Source: UBA8828 sp964510855 (lineage in GTDB: Bacteria > Verrucomicrobiota > Verrucomicrobiia > Opitutales > UBA953). From it: a DNA stretch of 22,075 nucleotides. The notes beneath the pieces are model-generated. The model was not told where the DNA came from, did no database searches, and saw only the letters and a program-made list of their open reading frames with translations. Positions 14,463 to 22,075 of the stretch are shown here, one piece after another (within the stretch, counting starts at the first letter, position 1; the number at the start of each line of letters is the position of its first letter). The stretch is taken from contig CAZEDB010000025.1 in the NCBI GenBank assembly GCA_964510855.1, positions 1-22,075 on the forward strand, in the 5' to 3' direction. A program made the translations under genes and the position numbers.

Positions 14463-15347
14463 ATGTCCGAAATTGCCCGCAAACCTGACTGGCTTCGTGC
14501 CCGACTCCCGAGTGGGCCGGACTACCTAGCGACGCGACGCAATGTCGATGAGCATAAGCTCCACACCGTCTGCCAGTCGGCCCAATGCCCTAACCTCGGG
14601 GAGTGCTGGTCGCGAGGAACGGCTACGGTGATGATCTTAGGTAACATCTGTACTCGTTCCTGCACTTTCTGCGCGGTGCAGACCGGACGGCCCACCGAGC
14701 TCGATCTGGGCGAACCTGCACGCGTAGCCGAGTCGATTGCGCAAATGAAACTCCGTCACGTGGTTATCACCTCAGTTGCGCGCGATGATTTAAAAGACGG
14801 TGGTGCCTCGGTATGGGCGGCGACCATTCGCGCCACCCGCCGCCGCAACCCCACCACGACCATTGAGGTATTGCCGGCTGACTTCCGCGGTGAGCAAGTT
14901 CACCTCGATACGCTTTTGGATGCGCAGCCCGACATTCTAAATCACAACCTTGAAACCGTCGAACGGCTACAACGCCCCATTCGTAAAACCGCGCGTTATG
15001 ACCGTTCCTTCTGGGTGCTCCGTCATGCTAAGTCACGTGGGTTCATTACCAAGACGGGCGTGATGCTCGGGATTGGCGAACGCGAAGATGAAATGGATCG
15101 CTTACTCACCGATATGGCAGAAGCCCAGGTGGATATTTTGACCCTCGGTCAATACTTACAGCCTTCCAAGGCGCATGTACCCATGGATCGCTGGGTACAC
15201 CCCGATGAGTTTGCCCGCTGGAAAGCCCGTGCCCTCGAATTAGGCTTACGTCACGTTGAATCCGGTCCGCTCGTGCGCTCATCTTACAAAGCGGACGAAC
15301 AAGCGGTGAAGTTTGATCTCCTCGCCCGACGCGAGCGCACCTCCTAA
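14463..15347 (+). CDS. lipA: Lipoyl synthase LipA
   Basis: Radical SAM enzyme that inserts two sulfurs into protein-bound octanoyl groups of 2-oxoacid dehydrogenases and the glycine cleavage system. With ATG 14463 (MSEIARKPDWLRARLPSG) the auxiliary cluster cysteines are Cys37, Cys42 and Cys48 (CQSAQCPNLGEC). The radical SAM CX3CX2C motif is Cys63, Cys67 and Cys70 (CTRSCTFC). VRSSYKADEQ near the C-terminus carries the conserved serine that ligates the auxiliary cluster. The upstream in-frame TTG 14421 would overlap ribE and add 14 residues unlike the family, so I reject it. Length 294 is normal. LipB is not nearby. It ends five bases before the helicase gene. Confidence 0.95.
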   Translation: MSEIARKPDWLRARLPSGPDYLATRRNVDEHKLHTVCQSAQCPNLGECWSRGTATVMILGNICTRSCTFCAVQTGRPTELDLGEPARVAESIAQMKLRHVVITSVARDDLKDGGASVWAATIRATRRRNPTTTIEVLPADFRGEQVHLDTLLDAQPDILNHNLETVERLQRPIRKTARYDRSFWVLRHAKSRGFITKTGVMLGIGEREDEMDRLLTDMAEAQVDILTLGQYLQPSKAHVPMDRWVHPDEFARWKARALELGLRHVESGPLVRSSYKADEQAVKFDLLARRERTS

Positions 15348-15352
15348 ACATC

Positions 15353-17422
15353 GTGGAGGGGGCCCCACCCATTGATTTCCGCGGCGAGCTCAACGCGGAA
15401 CAGTTCGCTGCCGTGACCGCGCCGCGTGGACCTGCCCTCGTCTTAGCTGGAGCTGGCTCAGGTAAAACTCGCACCCTCACCTACCGCGTAGCTTGGTTGC
15501 TTGCCCAAGGTACCCGGCCGTGGGACATTCTTCTGCTCACCTTTACCAACAAAGCGGCCCGTGAAATGCTCGAGCGTGTTGAGCATTTAACCGGCGTGCC
15601 GCGCGGTCAGTTCTGGGGCGGCACCTTTCACTCTATTGGATTACGCATTGTAAGACGCCACGCTGAAAAAGCAGGCAGGCGCCCGGATCTTACGGTACTC
15701 GACGCGAAAGAAGCCGATCAACTCATGACCGAGGTGGTCAATGCCCGCGACGGCGCTTTCCTTAAAGATAAGACCAACCCCAAGGCGCCCGTGCTACTCG
15801 ATGCGATTTCCCACGCACGTAACACGCTACGGCCACTAACTGAGGTGATTGAAGAACGACTAAGCTGGATGCGCGGGGGTACAGAAAAAGTCTTAGGGTT
15901 TGCGGAAGACTACGCTAAGGCGAAAGCCACCCGCAATGTCTGTGACTTCGATGACTTACTCGAACTCTGGCTGCGGGTTTTAGAAACCGACCCTGAAGCC
16001 TTAGCTCAATACCGCCGACGCTTTGCGCACATTTTAGTCGATGAGTTTCAAGACACGAACCGACTCCAAGCGCGCATCTTAGATTTACTCGCTTCGGAAA
16101 ACCAAATCATGGCGGTGGGTGATGATGCGCAGTGTATTTATACTTGGCGTGGAGCAGACTGGGAAAACGTGGTTGGTTTCCCCGATCGCCACCCGGGTAC
16201 CACGGTGCATCGCATTGAGACCAACTACCGTTCGACGCCTGAGATTCTCAATTTCGCCAATGAAATTTTACGGCACCGCCAGGCCCGACCTGGATTCGAA
16301 CGTGAACTGCGGGCGGTACGGCCGAGCGGCAAGGTCCCTGTGGTCTACCGCGTTGCTGATACCTCCCAACAGGCCCGACTCGTGGGCCGCCGCATTGCCC
16401 TACTCCATCAAAGCGGTACGCCCTTAAGCGCCATCCACGTGCTTTATCGCGCCCACTATCAATCGGTGGAATTGCAGATGGAGCTTAATACCTTGGGTAT
16501 CCCCTTTGTGATTACGAGCGGCCATAAATTCTTTGATCTGGCGCATGTGAAAGATCTCTTAGCTCACCTGCGCGTGGCCTACAATCCGACCGATACTGCA
16601 GCTTGGTCGCGCTTGCTCTGTCTTTTACCTAAAGTAGGTCCGGTCTCTTCGGCTAAAATTCTCACCGCGGCTACCGCAGCGGCAGCGCAAGACGGTCGTC
16701 ACATCATTCGTGCGTTGCGCTTACCTGAAGTCCTACGCAAAGTAAGTGAGCAAGCTAAGGAAGATTATACCGACCTTGCCTTGACCCTCGAAGACTTACT
16801 CGACGGTCATGAAGCTTCACGCGCTAACCGTACCGCTGCACCCGATACACCTGACGCGCCGCCCGCCCAATCCGATTTGTTTCAAGCCCCGAAGAAATCG
16901 GAAACCCGCGTGGTACGCACCCCCGCTGAATCGGTGCGCCTCACCATCGAAGGTTGGTACGGCACCCACATGCGCACCCTCTTTCCTGATTGGCAAGAAC
17001 GTGAAGATGACTTGCAGGGGCTAATTGGTTTTGCGGCACGCTTTGACGATTTGGGCGACATGGTGGCGCAGGTAACTTTACTCAATGGCGAGGCCTCAGA
17101 TAAATCCCCCGAGCCCGAGGAAGATTGCCTCCGTCTGACGACCATTCACCAATCCAAGGGTTTAGAATTCCCTGTCGTGATTTTACTCGGGGTGGCAGAT
17201 GGGCTTTTACCCCTGCAGCGGGCGATGGATGAGGGCGACGTTGAAGAGGAGCGACGGTTGTTCTATGTAGCGTGTACCCGAGCGATGGATGAACTCATTT
17301 TAGTGGCTCCGAGGTATGCAGCTTCAGGGGAGGGGTACCGTCCGCTAGACCCCTGCCAATTCCTCGAAGCGATGGATGAAGGTGTCTATGAATTAGCTGA
17401 TCATACCCATCGCCGGCTCTGA
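15353..17422 (+). CDS. UvrD/PcrA-like superfamily 1A DNA helicase
   Basis: ATP-driven 3'-5' helicase for repair or replication restart. Start is GTG 15353, five bases after lipA. Motifs: Q-motif LNAEQFAAV (13-21), Walker A AGAGSGKT (32-39), Ia TFTNKAAREM (63-72), II ILVDEFQDTN (227-236), III GDDAQCIYTWRGA (256-268), IV ETNYRSTPEIL (289-299), V TTIHQSKGLEFP (596-607), VI EERRLFYVACTRA (632-644). All are intact, so the enzyme should be active. Length 689 is slightly below PcrA/UvrD (about 720) because the C-terminal extension is short. Between the 2B region and motif V there is a Pro/Ala-rich linker (about 488-520) containing QSDLF at 506-510. This resembles the pentapeptide used to bind the DnaN sliding clamp. 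Confidence 0.92.
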   Translation: MEGAPPIDFRGELNAEQFAAVTAPRGPALVLAGAGSGKTRTLTYRVAWLLAQGTRPWDILLLTFTNKAAREMLERVEHLTGVPRGQFWGGTFHSIGLRIVRRHAEKAGRRPDLTVLDAKEADQLMTEVVNARDGAFLKDKTNPKAPVLLDAISHARNTLRPLTEVIEERLSWMRGGTEKVLGFAEDYAKAKATRNVCDFDDLLELWLRVLETDPEALAQYRRRFAHILVDEFQDTNRLQARILDLLASENQIMAVGDDAQCIYTWRGADWENVVGFPDRHPGTTVHRIETNYRSTPEILNFANEILRHRQARPGFERELRAVRPSGKVPVVYRVADTSQQARLVGRRIALLHQSGTPLSAIHVLYRAHYQSVELQMELNTLGIPFVITSGHKFFDLAHVKDLLAHLRVAYNPTDTAAWSRLLCLLPKVGPVSSAKILTAATAAAAQDGRHIIRALRLPEVLRKVSEQAKEDYTDLALTLEDLLDGHEASRANRTAAPDTPDAPPAQSDLFQAPKKSETRVVRTPAESVRLTIEGWYGTHMRTLFPDWQEREDDLQGLIGFAARFDDLGDMVAQVTLLNGEASDKSPEPEEDCLRLTTIHQSKGLEFPVVILLGVADGLLPLQRAMDEGDVEEERRLFYVACTRAMDELILVAPRYAASGEGYRPLDPCQFLEAMDEGVYELADHTHRRL

Positions 17423-17480
17423 CATAATCCACTGGATACTTGCCAAGGGGGCTTAGGAGGGGCTTATTCCGAGTTAAACC

Positions 17481-19085
17481 ATGAAGAAAGTCCTCGTTGC
17501 CGATAAGATTAGCCCTAGCGGGGTTGCCCTGCTTCGGGCCCAGCCCGGCTATGACGTGGTTGAAGCCTACGGCTCGACCCCCGAAAAGTTACTGGAACTG
17601 GTTAAGGACGTGCATGCCATTCTCGTTCGTTCCGAGTCACAAATCACCCGCGAGGTTTTGGCGGCAGCCCCTAAGTTAATTTGCGTCGGACGTGCAGGTG
17701 TCGGCGTCGACAATATTGATGTTGATGCCGCTACCGAGCGCGGGGTCATCGTGATGAACACGCCTTCGGGCAATACCATCGCCACCGCTGAACTCACCTT
17801 CTCGCACTTACTCGGCTTAGCCCGACCTGTACCCGAGGCGGTTCAATCGATGCGTGAAGGAAAATGGGATCGTAAGACGCTCTCGGGTTCGGAGCTTTTT
17901 GGAAAAACTCTCGGTATCCTCGGGCTCGGTCGCATCGGCGCCGAAGTTGCCAAGCGCGCCCTCGCCTTTGGCATGAAGGTTGTCGCTTACGATCCCTACC
18001 TTACGGACGCGCGGGCTAAAGCCTTAGGCGTTACCTCCGGTACGCTCGACGAAGTCTATGCACTCTCAGATTACCTTACCGTGCACATGCCCTTGATTGA
18101 AAAGGGTAAGCCTGGTGCCACGGAAGGCATGGTGGATGCCGCCGCCTTTGCCAAAATGCGCAAGGGTGCCAAAATTGTAAACTGCGCCCGCGGTGGTATC
18201 GTGGACGAACAGGCATTAGCGGAAGCGCTCCGCAGCGGTCAGTGCGGCGGCTGTGGCTTTGATGTCTTTGTGGAAGAACCCATGGCCAAGGATCACCCCT
18301 TACGTTCCTTACCCAAGGCTCACCTCTCGCCACACTTGGGTGCATCGACGGCGGAAGCGCAGGAAAATGTTGGCGTAGAAGTCGCAGAGGCCTGCATCAC
18401 GGTACTGGGAGGGGGTTCACCCGCGAATGCCGTCAATCTTCCGTCGGTCGACAGCCAAACCCTCGCCGCGGTACGTCCCTTCCTTGCTCTAGGTAACACC
18501 CTGGGTGCGATTGTGCGGCAACTCGCCGCTCCCGGCCGAGTTGAAGCTCTGCGCCTCACGACTTTTGGGGCGGGCTCCGATCAAGCCGCAGGTGCCATCA
18601 CGCGTGCGGTTCAGCGCGGTTACCTGCGCGGCGTGGTTGAAGGCGTGAATGATGTTAATGCCCCAGGAAAACTTCGTGCCCTCGGGGTTGAAGTCCAATC
18701 CGTACGCTCCTCAGCAGAAGCCGACTACAAGGAGTTAGTCTTAGTTGAAGCGCATCTGGCTGGCGGCGGCACCGTCTCAGCTGCAGGGACCGTGCTCGGC
18801 AAAGCGCAGTCACCGCGCGTAGTTTCGATTAATGGGCGCACCTTAGAATTCGTACCTGAGGGCATCTTACTCTTAATTGAAAATCAAGATCAGCCTGGCA
18901 TCATTGGCACGCTCGGTACCTTATTGGCCAAGGAAAAAGTTAATATCGCCAATATGGCGCTCAGCCGCACCGGAGGCCCAACCGCACTTGCGGTCTATCA
19001 ACTCGATACCTCACCTAGCCCCGCCGGCATGGCAGAAATTTTGCGCAACCCTGCCATTATAGGTGCTAAGCTGATTGAAGCGTAA
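17481..19085 (+). CDS. serA: D-3-phosphoglycerate dehydrogenase SerA
   Basis: First committed step of serine synthesis: 3-phosphoglycerate to 3-phosphohydroxypyruvate with NAD. The Rossmann fingerprint GLGRIG is at 148-153. The catalytic Arg237 (NCARGGIVDE), Glu266 (DVFVEEP) and His285 (SPHLGAST) are all present. After the catalytic domain (about 1-320) comes the long-form intervening ASB domain. A C-terminal ACT domain (LLLIENQDQPGIIGTLGTLL, about 455-534) points to serine feedback. Length 534 matches the long type. ATG 17481 is well supported by MKKVLVADKISPSG. The only purine-rich SD-like run, AGGAGG at 17455-17460, is 20 bases from the ATG and probably too far to serve. It begins the serA-plsY-hom-lysC block. 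Confidence 0.96.
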   Translation: MKKVLVADKISPSGVALLRAQPGYDVVEAYGSTPEKLLELVKDVHAILVRSESQITREVLAAAPKLICVGRAGVGVDNIDVDAATERGVIVMNTPSGNTIATAELTFSHLLGLARPVPEAVQSMREGKWDRKTLSGSELFGKTLGILGLGRIGAEVAKRALAFGMKVVAYDPYLTDARAKALGVTSGTLDEVYALSDYLTVHMPLIEKGKPGATEGMVDAAAFAKMRKGAKIVNCARGGIVDEQALAEALRSGQCGGCGFDVFVEEPMAKDHPLRSLPKAHLSPHLGASTAEAQENVGVEVAEACITVLGGGSPANAVNLPSVDSQTLAAVRPFLALGNTLGAIVRQLAAPGRVEALRLTTFGAGSDQAAGAITRAVQRGYLRGVVEGVNDVNAPGKLRALGVEVQSVRSSAEADYKELVLVEAHLAGGGTVSAAGTVLGKAQSPRVVSINGRTLEFVPEGILLLIENQDQPGIIGTLGTLLAKEKVNIANMALSRTGGPTALAVYQLDTSPSPAGMAEILRNPAIIGAKLIEA

Positions 19086-19088
19086 CTC

Positions 19089-19745
19089 ATGACTGCTAAC
19101 GACGTCATCGGCCTCGTTACCTGTGCCCTACTCGGCTACGTGTTGGGCTCGGTCAACGTGGCAGTGATCATCGCCAAACGTCATGGGGTCGATATCTTAC
19201 AAGCTGGTTCAGGAAATCCTGGCGCCACCAATGTTAAGCGCGTCTTGGGTAAGCGTCTGGGTAATTTAGTTTTTGGTCTCGATGCCTTAAAAGGAGCGGC
19301 GGGCGCATGGCTCCCTGCCTTGCTCGTGGCGAGTGTGCTCGCCACCGAAGTCACCTTTACCCAACAGACGGCTGGGTTCATTGGCGTTCTTCTTGGTCAC
19401 TGCTTCTCCTGCTTCCTAGGATTCCGCGGCGGTAAAGGCGTGGCGTCGACCATCGGCGGCCTCCTCGTACTCCTCACCATTCCCGTCCTCGTGGGCGCGT
19501 TGCTTTGGGCGCTGGTATTTTTCTCTACACGGTATGTGTCGTTAGCCTCAATCACGCTCGGGCTTTCTCTGCCCTTGAGTTGTTGGTTTCTGCCTCAAGT
19601 CACTGGGCTCAGTTACGGACGTGAGGAATTCGCAGTAGCCGCCTTTTTAGCTGGGTTTAATGTTTGGACCCATCGCTCGAATCTCGCTCGCCTTTTGCGG
19701 GGAGAAGAAAATCGTTTTGCTAAGTCAAAGGACAACCTCTCATGA
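19089..19745 (+). CDS. plsY: Glycerol-3-phosphate acyltransferase PlsY
   Basis: Inner-membrane acyltransferase that moves an acyl group from acyl phosphate to glycerol 3-phosphate, the first step of phospholipid synthesis. Family motifs: LGSVNVAVIIAK with SGNPGATNV (about 20-50), then GHCFSCFLGFRGGKGVAST, then HRSNLARLLRGEENRF near the C-terminus. Several membrane helices are evident (VIGLVTCALLGYVLG; TIGGLLVLLTIPVLVGALLWALVFF). Length 218 is normal. It starts three bases after serA and overlaps hom by four bases (ATGA). It therefore appears to be a lipid gene embedded in an amino-acid operon. Confidence 0.95.
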   Translation: MTANDVIGLVTCALLGYVLGSVNVAVIIAKRHGVDILQAGSGNPGATNVKRVLGKRLGNLVFGLDALKGAAGAWLPALLVASVLATEVTFTQQTAGFIGVLLGHCFSCFLGFRGGKGVASTIGGLLVLLTIPVLVGALLWALVFFSTRYVSLASITLGLSLPLSCWFLPQVTGLSYGREEFAVAAFLAGFNVWTHRSNLARLLRGEENRFAKSKDNLS

Positions 19746-21055
19746 ACCGCCCTACTGTCGGCATCGCTCTGCTCGGTCTAGGTACCGTGGGGCAAGGCGT
19801 GTGGAAGCACCTCGCCGCTCAGAAGGGTGACCTGGAAGCGCGCCTCGGGGTACGACTCGATTTACGCGGCGTGGCCGTTCTTCATAAAAGCCGGACGCGC
19901 AAGGTAAAGGTCCCTGCCCGTCTACTAACTACCAACGCACAGAAACTTATCGATGACCCCAAAGTCGATATCGTACTCGAACTGATTGGCGGCACCACTG
20001 TAGCCCGTCGCTTAGTCCTCAGCGCCCTGCGTGCCGGCAAGACCGTGGTCACCGCCAATAAGGCACTGCTTTGCGAGTACGGCCCAGAAATTCTCGCCGC
20101 CGCCAAACACGGCAAGGCGCGCCTGTTCCTCGAAGGATCGGTGGGCGGAGGTATTCCCATTGTTAAAACCTTACGCGAAGGCTTAGTGGCGAATCGCTTC
20201 GATCTGATTGTCGGAATTGTCAACGGTACCTGTAATTACATTCTCACGCGCATGGGTGAGGATGGTCTTACCTTTGAGGCCGCTTTAGCTGAAGCCCGAG
20301 CCAAGGGTTATGCCGAAGCTGACCCTTCACTTGATGTCGATGGTATTGATGCTTGGCACAAGGCCTCGATCCTTGGTTTCCTAGCTCACGGTAAGTGGGC
20401 TCCCCGAGCTCGCACCTTGGTCGAAGGCATTCGCGGCGTAACCGCAGCCGACATCGGTTTTGCCAAAAAGTTTGGATATACCCTGAAGCACTTAGCGGTG
20501 ATCCGGCGCGATTTAACTGCGGGCTGGATGTCGGTAGGTGTCTACCCCGCACTGGTACCTTCCGATGATATTCTGGCCAAGGTATCGGGCGTGAACAACG
20601 GCATCACCTTGCGAGGCGATGTTGTGGGTGCGACTACCTTAGCAGGCAAGGGTGCCGGCGGCGATGCCACGGCTTCGGCGGTGATTGGCGACCTGGCGGA
20701 TGCGATTCTCGAGCGGACGGGGGGCGGTCGTGCTGGAGCCGACTTACATGCACTCGCCGCTGCTGGTAAGAACGTGCGCATGGCACCTGAAGAGGCGATT
20801 ATTTCTCCGTTCTACTTACGACTCACCTTGCGGGACGCTCACGGTGTCCTCGCTGGCATCTATCGAATTTTTGCGCGCCACAAAGTATCGATTGCACGCG
20901 TGGTGCAATATGAACACGCCGAGACCGGCACGGGCACGCTTACCCTTTCTACTTATCCTGGCAATGAACGCGACATGAGCCGAGTCGTTGCGGAACTGGC
21001 GCGCCTCAAGACCGTGCTCAAGCCACCTGCCCTACTCCGAATTTTCGCTCCCTAA
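19742..21055 (+). CDS. hom: Homoserine dehydrogenase
   Basis: Reduces aspartate semialdehyde to homoserine, the branch point to threonine and methionine. The NAD(P)-binding GLGTVGQG is at about 12-19. TANKALL carries Lys107. EGSVGGGIPIVKTLREGL precedes the substrate region AEADPSLDVDGIDAWHKASIL with Asp200, Asp203 and catalytic Lys207. The C-terminal stretch YLRLTLRDAHGVLAGIYRIFARHKVSIARV (from about 352) is an ACT domain, suggesting threonine feedback. Length 437 is typical of the monofunctional enzyme. ATG 19742 overlaps the plsY stop, and the aspartokinase gene follows after three bases, so these steps are expressed together. Confidence 0.96.
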   Translation: MNRPTVGIALLGLGTVGQGVWKHLAAQKGDLEARLGVRLDLRGVAVLHKSRTRKVKVPARLLTTNAQKLIDDPKVDIVLELIGGTTVARRLVLSALRAGKTVVTANKALLCEYGPEILAAAKHGKARLFLEGSVGGGIPIVKTLREGLVANRFDLIVGIVNGTCNYILTRMGEDGLTFEAALAEARAKGYAEADPSLDVDGIDAWHKASILGFLAHGKWAPRARTLVEGIRGVTAADIGFAKKFGYTLKHLAVIRRDLTAGWMSVGVYPALVPSDDILAKVSGVNNGITLRGDVVGATTLAGKGAGGDATASAVIGDLADAILERTGGGRAGADLHALAAAGKNVRMAPEEAIISPFYLRLTLRDAHGVLAGIYRIFARHKVSIARVVQYEHAETGTGTLTLSTYPGNERDMSRVVAELARLKTVLKPPALLRIFAP

Positions 21056-21058
21056 GCG

Positions 21059-22075
21059 ATGGCCTTAATTGTTCAAAAATACGGCGGTACGTCGGTCGGT
21101 ACGGTCGAACGTATTAAAAATGTAGCGGCCAAGGTAAAGTCCCAGTGGTCACAAGGTCATCGCCTAGTGGTCGTGGTCTCAGCACGCAGTGGCGTGACCA
21201 ATGAACTGATGTCGCGGGCCAAGGCTTTATCGCACCTCCCAGAAGAGCGTGAGATGGATGTTTTGCTCGCGGTAGGTGAGCAAGAAACCATCGCCTTAAC
21301 TGTGATGGCACTCCATGCCATCGGCGTGCCCGCGGTTTCGCGAACCGGAGCCCAAGCGGGTATCTTTACGGATGGGAACCATACCCGGGCTCGTATTGTT
21401 CGTATCACGGGAGGCGACCTCCCCGCCCGCCTCGAAGAAGGCAAGGTCGTGGTAGTAGCAGGCTTTCAAGGCGCCACCGAAGCCGGCGAATTAACCACCT
21501 TAGGTCGAGGCGGCTCCGACCTCACCGCTATCGCGGTCGCGGCTGCGATTAAGGCCGATATTTGCCAAATTTATACCGATGTGGACGGTGTTTATACCGC
21601 CGATCCGCGAATCGTGCTCGATGCCCGCAAGCTCACGCGCTTGTCGCATGAAGAAATGCTCGAGCTCGCTTCCAGCGGATCTAAGGTCATGCAAGCCCGC
21701 TCAGTGGAGTTTGCACAAAAGCATGGCGTACCCTTTGAAGTACGCTCCTCCTTTAACGACAACCCCGGAACCCTTATTACCGCCATGGATAAAACTCTTG
21801 AAGATGCTACCCTTGCAGGCGTTGCCCTCGATCGTTCCCAAACGCGCATCACCGTTCGCGACCTACCCGACCGCCCGGAAGCCATCGCCGCACTCTTTGA
21901 AGATCAGGGCGATGCTGGCTTGAGCGTGGATATGATTATCAAGAATCTCGGTAAAGGCGGTAAGGCTAACTTAACCTTCTCGATTAACAGCGATGCGGTG
22001 GCCAAGGCCGACGTCGTGATCCAACAACCCTTACGACGCCTAGGCTCAGGCACGGTACGTTCCGCGGGCGAGGTC
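21059..22075 (+). CDS. lysC: Aspartate kinase (3' end beyond window)
   Basis: Phosphorylates aspartate, opening the pathway to lysine, threonine and methionine. I translated it from ATG 21059 to the window end: 339 codons with no stop. It opens MALIVQKYGGTSVGTVERI, the kinase signature. VVVVSARSGVTNEL, LLAVGEQETIALT, GRGGSDLTAIAVAA, and IYTDVDGVYTADPRIV with EEMLELASSGSKVMQ follow. After about residue 255 a regulatory ACT region begins (GVALDRSQTRITVRDLP). The usual length is about 400-410, so roughly 60-70 residues lie outside. It sits three bases after hom. The family can contain an internal start for a short subunit; I did not find a convincing one. Confidence 0.95.
   Translation, partial: MALIVQKYGGTSVGTVERIKNVAAKVKSQWSQGHRLVVVVSARSGVTNELMSRAKALSHLPEEREMDVLLAVGEQETIALTVMALHAIGVPAVSRTGAQAGIFTDGNHTRARIVRITGGDLPARLEEGKVVVVAGFQGATEAGELTTLGRGGSDLTAIAVAAAIKADICQIYTDVDGVYTADPRIVLDARKLTRLSHEEMLELASSGSKVMQARSVEFAQKHGVPFEVRSSFNDNPGTLITAMDKTLEDATLAGVALDRSQTRITVRDLPDRPEAIAALFEDQGDAGLSVDMIIKNLGKGGKANLTFSINSDAVAKADVVIQQPLRRLGSGTVRSAGEV

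Noticed and set aside
15106..15480. Minus-strand ORF opposite lipA and the helicase
   Set aside because: Shadow of two well-supported plus-strand genes; no recognisable motif.

Overview
The window reads as ordinary chromosome of a diderm bacterium. LpxK (lipid A), a Tat translocase subunit and a Yej-type importer with a secreted binding protein all imply an outer membrane and periplasm. Codon use is fairly uniform and moderately GC-rich. The gaps between gene blocks hold short dispersed and tandem repeats (9-bp TTACCGCAG units, GGGATTAG/ATAAGAGATGAG strings, GCTA-rich text). These features and the gene set remind me of Verrucomicrobiota (Opitutae-like) genomes, but that placement is an inference. 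A run of exactly 100 N marks a scaffold gap, so this is a draft or metagenome-derived assembly.

Layout. 1-223: repeat-rich intergenic DNA. 224-4658 (+): yejB-yejE-yejA-like oligopeptide/microcin importer, three overlapping genes with no ATPase in view. 4672-5871 (-): lpxK alone. 5938-7415 (+): panD overlapping a class V aminotransferase gene. 7448-10066 (+): a TopB-type topoisomerase. 10067-10394: repeat-filled convergent intergenic region. 10395-13465 (-): acylphosphatase, ABC ATPase, (repeats and assembly gap), ABC-2 permease, membrane-anchored TPR-like protein. 13523-17422 (+): tatA-ribE-lipA-pcrA-like run. 17481-22075 (+): serA-plsY-hom-lysC, with lysC running off the end.

How the genes fit together. 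The last block joins serine synthesis (SerA) with the aspartate pathway (LysC, Hom). PanD draws on aspartate for beta-alanine, and its partner aminotransferase could supply the transamination step of serine or glyoxylate metabolism. LpxK and PlsY make envelope lipids. RibE and LipA make cofactors. The ABC ATPase/permease/TPR set looks like an exporter with an accessory protein of unknown job.

Most interesting items: a QSDLF sliding-clamp-like motif in a linker of the UvrD/PcrA-like helicase; the ABC-2/TPR cassette; enlarged periplasmic loops in both Yej permeases; and the repeat families shared between separate intergenic regions, one of which coincides with the assembly gap. I found no CRISPR array, phage, transposase, tRNA or rRNA, and no clear previously undescribed system.
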